Position numbers and translations under genes: made by a program. Of a DNA stretch of 64,000 bases, positions 1-9,701 are shown piece by piece (position 1 is the stretch's first letter; every line of letters starts with the position of its first letter). The DNA is from Asaia platycodi JCM 25414. GTDB taxonomy: Bacteria > Pseudomonadota > Alphaproteobacteria > Acetobacterales > Acetobacteraceae. A model generated the notes under the pieces. The model was not told the origin of the DNA. It made no database searches and saw nothing but the letters and a program-made list of their open reading frames with translations. The stretch is from NCBI RefSeq assembly GCF_000614545.1, contig NZ_BAKW01000007.1, positions 53,875-117,874 on the forward strand, written 5' to 3'.

Positions 1-66
1 AGGCCTTCTCGTGGCCGGAAGCTGTTCTGTCCATATCGAAGCGGTCATCGAGCCTGAAGAAGCGTA

Positions 67-672
67 TCAGTCTTCAAGGTCGTCATCGGTTACGATATCA
101 GCTGGGTGACGTACCGGGGCGGAGCGTGTTCTGGCTGGGGCATCGCCCTGGCGTCGCGTGAATTCACCTGCGATGTCGCCCAGCTCGATGAACTGATCGA
201 CCTGACGGCGTAAATCGTCACCGATGAGCGACGGAGAGGAACGCAGGGACGATACGGCTGTGACGCGTACACCACGCCGCTGAATGGCCTCTACGACGCG
301 GCGAAGATCGGCATCACCACTGAAGATCACGGCATGATCGATCCGGTCAGCGAGCTCCATGAGGTCGACTGCAAGCTCGACATCCATGTTGCCCTTCAAC
401 CGGCGTCTGCCGGTCTGATCGGTGAATTCCCGGGCGTTCTTGGTAACCAGCATGAAACCGTTATAGGCCAGCCAGTCAGTCAGGGGTTTGAGTGGCGAAT
501 ACTCCTCGGTTTCCGGGATTGCGGCATAATAATAGGCGCGCAATAGTTTTGTATTTGTTTTGAAATAACGCAGCAATCTTCTGTAGTCTACTTCAAATCC
601 AATAGTCTTGGCGGTATAATATAGGCTCGAACCATCTATAAATACGGCAGTTCTCTCATTTTTATCGAGCAT
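67..672 (-). CDS. NYN-domain (LabA/DUF88-type) PIN-like nuclease
   Basis: A 201-residue protein with the NYN fold of PIN-like ribonucleases. The acidic residues of the predicted metal site are visible: Asp13 in VFIDGS, Asp97 in GNMDVELAVD, and Asp120/Asp122 in FSGDAD. Residues 1-160 form the domain; the tail after about 170 is basic and probably disordered. The family is thought to cut or process RNA, but the substrate is unknown. The ATG at 672 has an AGG about 8 bases upstream. It is divergent from rpoZ. Bases 1-66 beyond its stop hold no gene I can identify; a minus-strand start could lie at 48 but only 16 codons are visible. Confidence 0.85.
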   Translation of the reverse strand: MLDKNERTAVFIDGSSLYYTAKTIGFEVDYRRLLRYFKTNTKLLRAYYYAAIPETEEYSPLKPLTDWLAYNGFMLVTKNAREFTDQTGRRRLKGNMDVELAVDLMELADRIDHAVIFSGDADLRRVVEAIQRRGVRVTAVSSLRSSPSLIGDDLRRQVDQFIELGDIAGEFTRRQGDAPARTRSAPVRHPADIVTDDDLED

Positions 673-693
673 CTTTTACCTATCGCAGAAAAA

Positions 694-718
694 CTGTGAC
701 GTTTAGCGGTTGTCACAG
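694..718. repeat. Inverted repeat in the NYN/rpoZ intergenic region
   Basis: CTGTGAC at 694-700 is the exact inverse of GTCACAG at 712-718, with an 11-base spacer, 22 bases upstream of the NYN start codon. A further partial copy (AACTGTGG) lies near 733. It could be a repressor site for the minus-strand gene. The rest of the 673-954 gap is AT-rich and must hold both divergent promoters, which I could not place with confidence. Confidence 0.4.
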
Positions 719-954
719 AAAAAATAATCTCAAACTGTGGTTTAACGAATTCTGAACCGAGAATACAGCAATATCATTGCTTTATCGCCACTTGTCATCT
801 TATCGTCCCCGTCGCTTTTGTTGGTCTGCCAATCCGCATTCGTTGCACTTGTGTCCGCAGCGTGGTCCGATAGAGGGAATGTTTGCTCGGAACGGGTATT
901 TGTGATAGCCGATGCAATTCTCGTGGATCTGCGTATATTGGTTGGGAAAAGTTT

Positions 955-1353
955 ATGGCACGCGTAACCGTTGAAGACTGCATCGAAAAGGTTCCGAACC
1001 GCTTCGAGCTCGTTCTCCTTGCTGCGCAGCGCGCCCGCGGCCTTTCACGCGGCGAGGAAATGACTCTCGAACGCGATAACGACAAGAACCCGGTGGTTGC
1101 CCTGCGCGAAATCGCAGAAGAAAAAGTCAATCTGGGCGCGCTCAAGGACGGTATCGTACGTTCCCTTGCCCGTGCGCCTGAGCCTGAGCCGGTTGACGAA
1201 GAGGTCATGGATCTCATTCCGACCGATCAGAATATTTTCGGTCTGCAGGATGTTTCTACCGAGGAAGAGCATGCCCATATGGCGGAGACGATGTCCCCGG
1301 CCGAGCTGGAAGCGTCCTTTGAAGCGGAATTCGGAGGGCGCGGCCGCCGCTAA
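955..1353 (+). CDS. rpoZ: DNA-directed RNA polymerase omega subunit
   Basis: A 132-residue protein beginning [20 protein letters not shown], the typical omega N-terminus, with the conserved ALREIAE helix near residue 50. Omega binds the beta' subunit and helps assemble RNA polymerase; in many bacteria it also forms part of a ppGpp site, which fits its position just ahead of rel. The C-terminal 60 residues are acidic and longer than in E. coli (91 residues). Upstream in-frame starts exist, but the ATG at 955 matches the family. Confidence 0.93.
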   Translation: MARVTVEDCIEKVPNRFELVLLAAQRARGLSRGEEMTLERDNDKNPVVALREIAEEKVNLGALKDGIVRSLARAPEPEPVDEEVMDLIPTDQNIFGLQDVSTEEEHAHMAETMSPAELEASFEAEFGGRGRR

Positions 1354-1360
1354 TCTCTTG

Positions 1361-1391
1361 CGATACCGGGCCTTTTTGTGGTCCGGTATCG
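1361..1391 (+). terminator. Stem-loop between rpoZ and rel
   Basis: CGATACCGG (1361-1369) pairs with CCGGTATCG (1383-1391) around a 13-base loop, followed by TTT. The T tract is short, so this may attenuate rather than stop transcription into rel. The same CGATACCGG arm recurs in the terminator after gltB. Confidence 0.5.
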
Positions 1392-1444
1392 TTTCTGCGC
1401 CTGACGAAATCCGGGCCTGATCGAAACTGGGAGAGAGCACCGGC

Positions 1445-3700
1445 ATGTCTGACACCCTTCTCCCTGACGCTGAAATGCCGGCCTCAATTCCGTCAATTTC
1501 CGGTTTGCTGCGCCGCATCGCAGGTTACGATCCTCACGCAGACCTCGCTCGCGTTGAAGAAGCCTACGCAGTGGCCGAAAAGGCGCATCGTGAACAAAAG
1601 CGCGATAACGGCGAACCCTACATCATTCACCCGATCGCCGTCGCTAATATCCTCGCGGGTTTCCGCATGGACGTGCCGTCCATCGTGGTGGGACTGCTTC
1701 ACGATACGGTCGAAGATACAGGCATCACCCAGGCGTTTTTGAAGGAGCGTTTTGGTGAGACGGTCGCCAGTCTCGTCGATGGTGTGACCAAACTGACCAG
1801 GCTCGAGCTTCAGTCGGACCGTACCAAACAGGCCGAAAATTTCCGCAAGCTCGTTCTGGCGATGTCACGCGATATCCGCGTGCTTATTGTCAAGCTTGCC
1901 GACCGTCTTCACAATATGCGTACGCTGCATTACGTGCAGCGTCAGGATAGACGCCTGCGTATTGCGCGCGAGACCATGGATATCTATGCGCCGCTCGCTG
2001 AGCGCATCGGTATGGATCGGGTCAAGACGGAGCTGCAGAATCTCTCTTTCGAGCAACTGGAGCCTGAGGCCGATGCTACGATCCGGGCACGGTTGAATTT
2101 TCTGCGCGGGCACGGTGCCGATATTATCGAGCAAATTCGCGCGGAGCTTAAAGCGCTCTGTGCCGAGGTCGGTCTCGACCATGTCGATGTAACGGGGCGT
2201 GAAAAATCGCCCTTTTCGATCTGGGCAAAAATGCAGAAGCGCAATGTCGCTTTTGAGCAGCTCTCGGACATCATGGCATTCCGTGTGATCGTGCCGTCGC
2301 GTGATGCCTGTTACGCTGCGCTTGGCGCCATTCATGGCGCGTATCCCATGATCGCCGGGCGCTTCAAGGACTACATTTCGACCCCGAAGGCAAATGGCTA
2401 CCAGAGTCTCCATACGGGAGTTACGCTGCGTCAGCCACGCAATCAGAAGATCGAAATCCAGATACGCACCGCCGATATGCATGATTTTGCCGAAAACGGT
2501 GTGGCGTCCCATTGGGCCTATAAGGAGCGCGATGCAGCGCAGGCTTCGAGCAGTGAAGTCGCTGCGCTGGGGTTGAACAAGCTGCGCTGGGTGCAAGATC
2601 TTCTTGAAATTCTCGAAGATTCCGAAGCGCCAGACGAGTTCCTCGAGAACACCAAGCTTGAGCTCTATCAGGATCAGGTTTTCTGCTTTACGCCCAAGGG
2701 CCAGCTCATTTCCCTGCCGCGCCGCGCAACGCCAGTCGATTTCGCTTACGCCGTGCATAGCCAGGTGGGCGATGCTTGCGTGGGCGCCAAGATCAATGGC
2801 CGATTGATGCCGCTGCGGCATGAGTTGCAGAACGGCGATCAGGTCGAAATCATGACCGCGCGTGGGGGAACGCCTTCCGCCTCATGGGAGCGTTTTGTGG
2901 TTACCGGCAAGGCGCGGGCGCGTATCCGGCGCTACGTCGCGCTTCAGCAGCGTCAGGTCAATCTCGACACGGGGCGCACCGCTCTGGCCAAGGCTTTTCG
3001 TCAGGAAGGTGTCGATGGCAGTGAGAAGGTGCTTGAGACCCTCCTGCGTGATCTGCGTCAGCCGAGTATCGAAGATCTTTATGTGGCCGTGGGCACGGGG
3101 CAACTCGGGCCGCGTGACGTTGTCAACGCTGCTTATCCCGAACTGCGCCAGACCCACCGCGCGCCGCGTATGGTTCCGGGCCTATCGGGGCGTCTCGGTG
3201 GCGGTATCGGCGCCCCGGCACGCTATGGCGCGAAGAGCGGCTCGATCATCAATGGTATCGGGTCGGGAATTGCCACTCACTTCGCCGGATGTTGTCACCC
3301 GTTGCCGGGCGATCCTATCGTGGGGATCATTGCGCAGGGCAAGGGCGTTACCATCCATCAGCGTCACTGCCAGAATCTCAGCGCGTTCTCTTCCACACCC
3401 GAGCGTTTTCTCGAAATCGACTGGGACTACGAGGCCTTGGCGCAGGGTGAGCGTGGCGCCCCGCATATCGGCCGGGTGAGTGTGATCGCGGCTAATGAAT
3501 CCGCTGTGCTGACAACGCTCACGAACACGGCCTCCAAACATAATGGCAGCGTGGTCAATCTGCGTATTCTCAACCGCCAGCTCGATTTCATGGAAATTCT
3601 TGTTGATCTTGAAGTGCGCGATGTTCGGCATCTTTCTGCGATGATCGCGGCGTTGCGTTCTGCCCAAGGTGTCATGCAGGTTGAGCGCACGAAGAACTGA
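1445..3700 (+). CDS. rel: Bifunctional (p)ppGpp synthetase/hydrolase Rel
   Basis: A 751-residue RelA/SpoT homologue. The hydrolase domain has the intact HD pair (His86-Asp87 in HDTVED, with His62 in IIHPIAV). The synthetase domain has RFKDYISTPKANGYQSLHT at roughly 305-325. A TGS domain (about 405-465) and a C-terminal ACT domain (about 680-750) follow. With both catalytic sites kept, it should make ppGpp from ATP and GTP/GDP and also degrade it, as the single Rel of alphaproteobacteria does. GGGAGAG lies about 11 bases before the ATG. No frameshift. Confidence 0.95.
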   Translation: MSDTLLPDAEMPASIPSISGLLRRIAGYDPHADLARVEEAYAVAEKAHREQKRDNGEPYIIHPIAVANILAGFRMDVPSIVVGLLHDTVEDTGITQAFLKERFGETVASLVDGVTKLTRLELQSDRTKQAENFRKLVLAMSRDIRVLIVKLADRLHNMRTLHYVQRQDRRLRIARETMDIYAPLAERIGMDRVKTELQNLSFEQLEPEADATIRARLNFLRGHGADIIEQIRAELKALCAEVGLDHVDVTGREKSPFSIWAKMQKRNVAFEQLSDIMAFRVIVPSRDACYAALGAIHGAYPMIAGRFKDYISTPKANGYQSLHTGVTLRQPRNQKIEIQIRTADMHDFAENGVASHWAYKERDAAQASSSEVAALGLNKLRWVQDLLEILEDSEAPDEFLENTKLELYQDQVFCFTPKGQLISLPRRATPVDFAYAVHSQVGDACVGAKINGRLMPLRHELQNGDQVEIMTARGGTPSASWERFVVTGKARARIRRYVALQQRQVNLDTGRTALAKAFRQEGVDGSEKVLETLLRDLRQPSIEDLYVAVGTGQLGPRDVVNAAYPELRQTHRAPRMVPGLSGRLGGGIGAPARYGAKSGSIINGIGSGIATHFAGCCHPLPGDPIVGIIAQGKGVTIHQRHCQNLSAFSSTPERFLEIDWDYEALAQGERGAPHIGRVSVIAANESAVLTTLTNTASKHNGSVVNLRILNRQLDFMEILVDLEVRDVRHLSAMIAALRSAQGVMQVERTKN

Positions 3701-3709
3701 TCTGATGTC

Positions 3710-4120
3710 ATGATACGGGGGATTGGCACGGATCTGTGTGACATGCGGCGCATTGCGCGCGCGCTCGAACGCTCAGGAGACCGCTTTCTGGAACGCGGCT
3801 TCACCCCCGCTGAAATAGCTTACGCCAATACGCGCAAGGGCGATGGGCGTCTCGGCATTCTGGCCAAACGCTGGGCGGCCAAGGAGGCCTGTGCAAAGGC
3901 GCTCGGGACCGGCTTTCGCAATGGCGTTGAACTGACAGATATCGAAGTGCGCCATGACGCGCTCGGCAAGCCGGTGCTGCATCTGAGCGGGAAGGCTGCC
4001 GAATATCTCAGCGCCCTGGCTCTGCCGGGAGAGCGCGCCGATATCCAGGTGAGTCTCAGTGACGAGACTCCGTATGCGATTGCCTATGTGATCGTGCAGT
4101 CGATCTCACAGCAAGCGTGA
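3710..4120 (+). CDS. acpS: Holo-[acyl-carrier-protein] synthase
   Basis: A 136-residue 4'-phosphopantetheinyl transferase that moves phosphopantetheine from CoA to the serine of apo-ACP, activating it for fatty acid synthesis. The Mg-binding signature is present: GIGTDLCD with Asp8, and RWAAKEACAKALGTG around residues 50-65. It starts nine bases after rel, so it is probably co-transcribed. The length is normal for the family, and lepB follows. Confidence 0.94.
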   Translation: MIRGIGTDLCDMRRIARALERSGDRFLERGFTPAEIAYANTRKGDGRLGILAKRWAAKEACAKALGTGFRNGVELTDIEVRHDALGKPVLHLSGKAAEYLSALALPGERADIQVSLSDETPYAIAYVIVQSISQQA

Positions 4121-4163
4121 TAGGCTGTCGCCAAATCCCCACTATCTGCGCTAAGAACCGGAA

Positions 4164-4958
4164 ATGACCGAAATGAATCCGGAGGCTTCGCCCTCCAAGC
4201 GAAAAGAAGACACCCCTCTGGAGATCGTTCGCTTCGTTGCGATCTGGATCATCGTGTTGCTGGCGATACGAACGGTTTTTGTCGAACCGTTCAATATTCC
4301 GAGCGCGTCGATGATTCCGACCCTTCAGGTCGGCGACTACATCGTCGTCACCAAGTTCGATTATGGCTGGTCACGATTTTCGATGCCGTTCTCGCCTCAT
4401 CTTTTTGACGGTCGTATCTGGGAGACGACACCGCATCGCGGCGATGTGGCTGTGTTCCGTTATACCCAGAATAACTCGATCGATTACATCAAGCGTATCA
4501 TCGGTCTGCCTGGCGATCATATCCAGATGCGTGCGGGCGAGCTTTATCTGAATGGGACCCTGGTGCCGCGCCAGTCGCTCGGCGCCTATTCAGTGATGGA
4601 CGAAAATCGTTTGCCCCAGACAGGCATACGGTATCTCGAGACTCTTCCCGGAAGCGCGGGTGCAGGCCCCGTCACGCATCAGATCCTGAAGCAGACTGAT
4701 GAGGGCGAGCAGAACGACACGCGCGAATATATTGTGCCGGAAGGCTATTTTTTCGCGATGGGAGATAATCGGGATAATAGCGGCGACAGCCGGTTCCAGC
4801 GCGATAACGGTGTCGATCTCGGTTACGTCCCCATGGTCAATCTGGTTGGCAAGGCACGCTTTGTGTTCTTCTCCTACGAGGCCGTTCACCCTCTCTGGCA
4901 GTTCTGGCAGTGGCCGTTCGAGATACGGTGGAGCCATCTTTTTGCGACGATGCACTGA
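4164..4958 (+). CDS. lepB: Signal peptidase I
   Basis: A 264-residue membrane serine protease that removes signal peptides from exported proteins. One N-terminal membrane segment (about 20-38) precedes the catalytic serine, Ser49 in PSASMIPTL; the general-base lysine is Lys110 in YIKRIIGLPGD. The C-terminal box FFAMGDNRDNSGDSRF is also present. A second in-frame ATG lies three codons downstream. It sits in the conserved acpS-lepB-rnc-era cluster, nine bases ahead of rnc. Confidence 0.94.
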   Translation: MTEMNPEASPSKRKEDTPLEIVRFVAIWIIVLLAIRTVFVEPFNIPSASMIPTLQVGDYIVVTKFDYGWSRFSMPFSPHLFDGRIWETTPHRGDVAVFRYTQNNSIDYIKRIIGLPGDHIQMRAGELYLNGTLVPRQSLGAYSVMDENRLPQTGIRYLETLPGSAGAGPVTHQILKQTDEGEQNDTREYIVPEGYFFAMGDNRDNSGDSRFQRDNGVDLGYVPMVNLVGKARFVFFSYEAVHPLWQFWQWPFEIRWSHLFATMH

Positions 4959-4967
4959 GGCTCTGTC

Positions 4968-5717
4968 ATGAGTGGTCATGACGACAATCTCGATGCGCTT
5001 CAAAAGGCTCTCGGGCACCGCTTTGCGGATCAGGGGCTGCTGCGTCAGGCCCTGACCCATCGCTCCGCAGTGTCGTCACGGCAAGGGCGCCGCGCGCCGC
5101 GTGGTGGCGTGAAGTCGGTCGATACAGTCTCGAATGAGCGCCTTGAATTCATCGGCGACCGTGTCCTCGGGCTGCTTATGGCGGAATGGCTACTCGAGCA
5201 GTTTCCAAATGAGCCTGAGGGTGCGCTCGGGCCGCGTCACGCGTCCCTTGTGTCACGCAACGCGCTGGCGCCCATTGCCGAAAGTGTCGGCGTGGCCGGG
5301 GCACTGCGTATTGCCGAGCATGAGGAGCAGGCCAATATTCGCGGCCTCGCCAATGTGCAGGCCGATGCGATGGAAGCGCTGCTGGGCGCGATCTATCTCG
5401 ATGGCGGGCTGGAGCCAGCGCGCCGCCTCGTACGCGAAAAATGGAATGATCTGCTTCTCTCGCAGATAACCCCGCCCAAAGACCCGAAGACGGCCTTGCA
5501 GGAATTTGTGCTTGCACGCGGCTCTGCCTTGCCGGAATACGAGACCCTGTTGATGGAAGGCCCTTCGCATGCTCCGCGCTTTACGGTTGCGGTTTCTGCT
5601 ATGGGTGAGGCAGGTGAGGGCGTGGCAGGAAGCAAGCGCCAGGCCGAGAGCGAGGCGGCGACCGCCCTCCTCCGGCGATTGAACCGTAGCCGTAAAGGCA
5701 CGAAGGATAGAAGATGA
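4968..5717 (+). CDS. rnc: Ribonuclease III
   Basis: A 249-residue double-strand RNA endonuclease for rRNA and mRNA processing. The signature NERLEFIGD is at residues 56-64; Glu60, Asp64, Asp133 and Glu136 correspond to the four catalytic acids of the E. coli enzyme. A double-stranded RNA-binding domain occupies about 165-240. A short insertion (RQGRRAPRGG, about 38-47) precedes the signature motif. The stop overlaps the era start by four bases (ATGA), implying translational coupling. Confidence 0.95.
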   Translation: MSGHDDNLDALQKALGHRFADQGLLRQALTHRSAVSSRQGRRAPRGGVKSVDTVSNERLEFIGDRVLGLLMAEWLLEQFPNEPEGALGPRHASLVSRNALAPIAESVGVAGALRIAEHEEQANIRGLANVQADAMEALLGAIYLDGGLEPARRLVREKWNDLLLSQITPPKDPKTALQEFVLARGSALPEYETLLMEGPSHAPRFTVAVSAMGEAGEGVAGSKRQAESEAATALLRRLNRSRKGTKDRR

Positions 5718-6604
5718 CGACACGTTGTGGTTTCGTCGCCCTTGTCGGGGCGCCGAATGCCGGAAAATCTACTCTGATCAACCGCATGACCGGCACCAAA
5801 TTGTCGATCGTGAGCCCCAAGGCGCAGACGACGCGTTTCAGGGTGCTTGGCATCCTGATGCGTCAGACCACGCAGATTCTGCTTGTCGATACGCCGGGCA
5901 TTTTCAAGCCGAGACGCAAGCTTGATCGTGCAATGGTGGCGGCCGCCTGGACCGGATCTCAGGATGCCGATATCTCGCTTCTGCTGATCGACGCCAAGGC
6001 TGGTATTCGTGAGGAATCGCAGGCCGTCATTGAAACGCTTGCCAAGCAGAAGCGCCGCGTGTGGCTCGTACTGAACAAGACCGACCTGATCGGTGCCCAG
6101 CAGCTTCTGCCCCTGACCAAGGCGATCACCGAGCAACTGGCCGTCGAGCATGTCTTCATGCTGAGCGCCCGCTCTGGCGATGGTGTGGACGATCTGCTCG
6201 ATAACCTTGCTGCGGAACTCCCCGAGGGGCCTTATCTTTATCCTGAAGACGATCTGACCGATCTGCCTGACCGTCTGCTGGCGGCTGAGCTGGTACGTGA
6301 ACAGATCTTCATGCAGACGCATGAGGAAATTCCATATCAGGCCACTGTCGAGACCGAGAGCTTCAAGGAGCGTCCCGACGGTTCGGTGCGTATCGATGCG
6401 ACGATTTATGTTTCCCGACCCGGTCACAAGGCCATCCTGATCGGCGAGGGCGGTCGCAAGATTCGCAGCATCGGCGAGCGGGCACGTCTCGATCTGGGGC
6501 GTCTGCTCGAGCGGCCTTGCCATCTTTTTCTCAACGTGCGCGAGCGTGCCGGTTGGGATGAGGAAAAGGCCAGACTGCGGGCGATCGGTCTGGATGACGC
6601 CTGA
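5714..6604 (+). CDS. era: GTPase Era
   Basis: A 296-residue ribosome-assembly GTPase that binds the 3' end of 16S rRNA. G1 is GAPNAGKST (12-20), G3 is DTPG (59-62), G4 is NKTD (121-124), and a C-terminal KH domain carries IGEGGRKIRSIGE (about 240-255). The length is normal. It overlaps rnc by four bases. Next comes an 87-base gap with a stem-loop and then pyrH. Confidence 0.95.
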   Translation: MTTRCGFVALVGAPNAGKSTLINRMTGTKLSIVSPKAQTTRFRVLGILMRQTTQILLVDTPGIFKPRRKLDRAMVAAAWTGSQDADISLLLIDAKAGIREESQAVIETLAKQKRRVWLVLNKTDLIGAQQLLPLTKAITEQLAVEHVFMLSARSGDGVDDLLDNLAAELPEGPYLYPEDDLTDLPDRLLAAELVREQIFMQTHEEIPYQATVETESFKERPDGSVRIDATIYVSRPGHKAILIGEGGRKIRSIGERARLDLGRLLERPCHLFLNVRERAGWDEEKARLRAIGLDDA

Positions 6605-6624
6605 GAAGTTCTTGTGAGGACAGG

Positions 6625-6648
6625 CCGCGCCCTATAAGAGGGGCGCGG
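6625..6648 (+). terminator. GC-rich stem-loop between era and pyrH
   Basis: CCGCGCCC (6625-6632) pairs perfectly with GGGCGCGG (6641-6648) across the loop TATAAGAG. No T tract follows, so this is at most a weak or Rho-assisted terminator, or an RNA-stability element, dividing the rnc-era group from pyrH-frr. Confidence 0.35.
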
Positions 6649-6691
6649 GTTGTGAAATGGCCGTCAAGAGACTGCAACGAAAGAGGATGCG

Positions 6692-7420
6692 ATGACCGAA
6701 ACTTCTGCACGCTACAAGCGCGTTCTTCTCAAGGTTTCGGGCGAGGCCCTCATGGGCAAGGGCTCTTTCGGCATCGAGCCGCAGATCGTTGAAGAAATTG
6801 CAAACGATGTTGCTCTGGTCTCACGCAGCGGCGTGCAGGTCTGCCTCGTGATTGGCGGTGGCAACATCTTCCGTGGCGTGGCGGCTGCCGCTAAGGGCAT
6901 GGATCGTGCCCAGGGCGATTACGCCGGTATGCTGGCGACGGTCATCAACGCGCTGATGATGCAGAACGCGCTTGAAAAAGCGGGAATCGATACGCGCGTC
7001 ATGTCGGCCATCCAGATGTCCTCGATCGCCGAACCCTATATCCGCCGTCGCGCCGTGCGTCATATGGAGAAGGGGCGCGTTGTCATCTTCGCAGCCGGAA
7101 CGGGTAACCCCTTCTTCACGACCGATACAGCTGCTGCTCTGCGTGCGAATGAGATGGAATGCGATGTGCTGCTCAAGGGTACGCAGGTCGATGGTGTTTA
7201 CTCTGCGGATCCGCGTCGCGTGCCTGACGCCGAGCGTTACGACGAGCTGTCCTATATGGATGTGCTCTCCCGCGATCTGAACGTGATGGATGCGACCGCT
7301 ATTTCGCTCGCGCGTGAAAATCGTTTGCCGATCATCGTTTTCAATATTCATGCACCGGGAGCTTTTGCCAGCGTGATGCGAGGCGAAGGGCGCTTCACCC
7401 GGATTATCGAAACGGCTTGA
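6692..7420 (+). CDS. pyrH: UMP kinase
   Basis: A 242-residue amino-acid-kinase-fold enzyme that phosphorylates UMP to UDP with ATP in pyrimidine nucleotide synthesis. Visible signatures are KVSGEALMG near residue 12, [10 protein letters not shown] near 53, and [13 protein letters not shown] near 135. It pairs with frr, as in most bacteria, but here the upstream neighbour is era instead of the usual rpsB-tsf. AAAGAGG precedes the ATG. Confidence 0.95.
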   Translation: MTETSARYKRVLLKVSGEALMGKGSFGIEPQIVEEIANDVALVSRSGVQVCLVIGGGNIFRGVAAAAKGMDRAQGDYAGMLATVINALMMQNALEKAGIDTRVMSAIQMSSIAEPYIRRRAVRHMEKGRVVIFAAGTGNPFFTTDTAAALRANEMECDVLLKGTQVDGVYSADPRRVPDAERYDELSYMDVLSRDLNVMDATAISLARENRLPIIVFNIHAPGAFASVMRGEGRFTRIIETA

Positions 7421-7470
7421 ACTGGACGCCTCCAGACGTCCCCCTTTGAGTGTCCATAAAGGAGAGAACA

Positions 7471-8037
7471 ATGCCTGCTGAGCTGAATGACCTGCTCGAA
7501 GATCTGACCCGCCGCATGGACGGCGCCATGGAGAGCCTCCGTCGCGATTTATCCGGCCTACGTTCGGGCCGTGCCAGCCCCAACCTGCTCGAGCCGGTGC
7601 GCGTCGAGGCCTATGGCAGCGACGTGCCTCTGTCTCAGGTCGGGTCGATTGCAGTCCCCGAGGCGCGTATGCTGACCGTATCGGTCTGGGATCGCGGGCT
7701 CGTGGGTGCCGTTGAACGCGCTATTCGTGATTCCGGTCTGGGGCTCAACCCTGCGGCTGATGGGCAGACGGTGCGCGTGCCGATTCCTCAGCTGACCGAA
7801 GAGCGTCGTAATGAACTGGCCCGCGCTGCCGGTCGCTATGCCGAAAATGGCAAGATTGCCGTGCGCAATGTGCGGCGCGATGGCATGGATCAGGTCAAGA
7901 CTCATGAAAAAAAGAGCGAGATCAGCCAGGACGATATGAAAGTCTGGTCCGACGGCGTGCAGAAGCTGACGGATCAATACGTCAAAAAGGTCGATGACAT
8001 GCTTGCCGACAAGGAACGCGAGATCAAGCAGGTCTGA
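7471..8037 (+). CDS. frr: Ribosome recycling factor
   Basis: A 188-residue factor that, with EF-G, splits post-termination ribosomes. The typical [20 protein letters not shown] segment lies near residue 30, and the C-terminal long helix carries the [13 protein letters not shown] ending. I chose the ATG at 7471 because GGAGAG lies just upstream at 7461; a GTG at 7450 is in frame but has no site. It follows pyrH by 50 bases. Confidence 0.95.
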   Translation: MPAELNDLLEDLTRRMDGAMESLRRDLSGLRSGRASPNLLEPVRVEAYGSDVPLSQVGSIAVPEARMLTVSVWDRGLVGAVERAIRDSGLGLNPAADGQTVRVPIPQLTEERRNELARAAGRYAENGKIAVRNVRRDGMDQVKTHEKKSEISQDDMKVWSDGVQKLTDQYVKKVDDMLADKEREIKQV

Positions 8038-8046
8038 TCAGGCACC

Positions 8047-8813
8047 GTGTCGTCTTCACGCATTCTCCCGGTCGCAACCGCAGAGCTGGCCCCTGCCAGC
8101 GTGCCGCGTCATGTTGCCGTCATCATGGATGGCAACGGGCGCTGGGCGCGTGCGCGTGGCAAGGCCGTCATGGCGGGGCATCGCGCCGGGGCCGAGGCCG
8201 TCAGGCGCTGCGTCAAGGCGGCCATCCTCTCGGGGGTGCGCTACCTGACGCTTTATGCTTTTTCTTCCGAGAACTGGCAGCGGACGACCGAAGAAGTGTC
8301 CGATCTCACTTCGTTGCTTCGGTTCTATCTGCGGCACAAGGTTGCCGAACTGCACGAACAGAACGTGCGTCTGGAATTCATCGGCGATCTGACCCGGTTC
8401 GATGCCGGATTGCGGGCTGAAATCGAACGCGCCAAGACTCTTACTGCGCGCAACGGGCGTCTGACCCTCATTCTGGCTCTCTCCTATGGAGCTCGCAGGA
8501 TATGCTTGCTGCGGCGCGGCGCCTTGCCGATGCTGCAGCGCGGGGGGAGATCGACCCGACTTCGCTCAGTGAGCAGGATTTTGGAGATTATCTGCAGACT
8601 TCGCCTTTCCCCGATCCGGATCTCATCGTGCGTACGAGTGGCGAGCGGCGTCTGTCGAATTTTCTGCTCTGGGAATCGGCCTATGCTGAATTGTCTTTTC
8701 TCGACGTGATGTGGCCAGACTTCAACGAGACCCATTTCGCCACGCTAATGGCGGATTTTGCCGGGCGTGAGCGTCGTTTCGGCAAGCGTCTCGAGACGGA
8801 TTCCGCATTGTGA
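8047..8813 (+). CDS. uppS: Undecaprenyl diphosphate synthase (frameshifted)
   Basis: Cis-prenyltransferase that extends farnesyl diphosphate with isopentenyl units to make the C55 carrier lipid for peptidoglycan and LPS. The active-site motif [12 protein letters not shown] has Asp28. The frame breaks near 8496: codons up to GAR continue as [11 protein letters not shown] only if one C is restored (CC read as C). The second part holds the [20 protein letters not shown] region and ends at 8813. The start is GTG, nine bases after frr. The stop overlaps the cdsA start. Essential, so a sequencing error is the likely cause. Confidence 0.9.
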
Positions 8814-9682
8814 CAGGAAGCAGCGCCAATCCGCGCTGGTCCGATCTGCGCCTGCGCCTGATCTCCGCGGCCGTAATCGTTCCCATAGCGCTTCTAGGCA
8901 TCCTGTCCGGTGGTGTGGCGTACCGTATCATGATCCTGCTCGTCAGTCTGGGGCTCGTCTATGAAGGCGCAGCCATGGCAGGGCTAAGCTGGAAAAAAGG
9001 GAAGCGCAGCTGGCGCGGCGGTCTGCTGCTGTTCTGGCCGATCATCGGGCTCATTGTCGCCATGAAAGGCGAGTGGCGAGCTGCTTTCGGTCTCGCGCTT
9101 TCAGCTGCGATTTTCGGCTTCGCTCAGTGGGTCTGTGTGGCTGTTGCGAGTTTCGGCGGGCTGTCTCTTCTGTGGCTACGAGAGCAGCCCGGCACGGGTG
9201 CTTTGCCTGTGCTGTTCATCATATTCGTCGTGATTGCCAGCGATAGCGGGGCCTATCTGGCCGGACGCATTATCGGTGGCCCGAAGCTCGCGCCCAGCAT
9301 CTCACCTGGCAAGACCCGGTCCGGGGCGGCTGGCGGGCTTTTGGCCGCAGGATTGGCCGGGATGGCAGTTGCCGGTCTTTCAGGTCAGGGCGGGCTTCCC
9401 GGAGGCGCGATCTGGGGGATGATCCTCGGTTGCGCCGCGCAATGCGGCGACCTCGCCGAGAGCGCCGCCAAACGTCGTGTGGGTATAAAGGACTCCGGCT
9501 GGCTCATTCCCGGCCATGGGGGGCTTCTGGATCGGTTTGACGGGCTCCTGGCTGCGGCGCCGCTGGCGGCTCTGGTCTCTCTTGCCGTGCCGGGGCAGGT
9601 TTTCTGGGCCGCGCTTCCCCACGATATTCTCGTCGCCCTTCTGCATCCTCTCTTTCCGTCTTTCTCTGCTTTCTCGCATTGA
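8810..9682 (+). CDS. cdsA: Phosphatidate cytidylyltransferase
   Basis: A 290-residue polytopic membrane enzyme that makes CDP-diacylglycerol from phosphatidate and CTP, the precursor of all phospholipids. Several hydrophobic segments precede the family signature near the C-terminus, [22 protein letters not shown] start overlapping the uppS stop by four bases. It is placed between uppS and dxr, as in other proteobacteria. Confidence 0.93.
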   Translation: MTGSSANPRWSDLRLRLISAAVIVPIALLGILSGGVAYRIMILLVSLGLVYEGAAMAGLSWKKGKRSWRGGLLLFWPIIGLIVAMKGEWRAAFGLALSAAIFGFAQWVCVAVASFGGLSLLWLREQPGTGALPVLFIIFVVIASDSGAYLAGRIIGGPKLAPSISPGKTRSGAAGGLLAAGLAGMAVAGLSGQGGLPGGAIWGMILGCAAQCGDLAESAAKRRVGIKDSGWLIPGHGGLLDRFDGLLAAAPLAALVSLAVPGQVFWAALPHDILVALLHPLFPSFSAFSH

Positions 9683-9701
9683 TCTGGAGTATCCTGAGAT
9701 C

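Noticed and set aside
8480..8510. Programmed ribosomal frameshifting as an explanation for the breaks.
   Set aside because: There is no shared slippery heptamer or downstream pseudoknot, and some 22 unrelated genes are affected.
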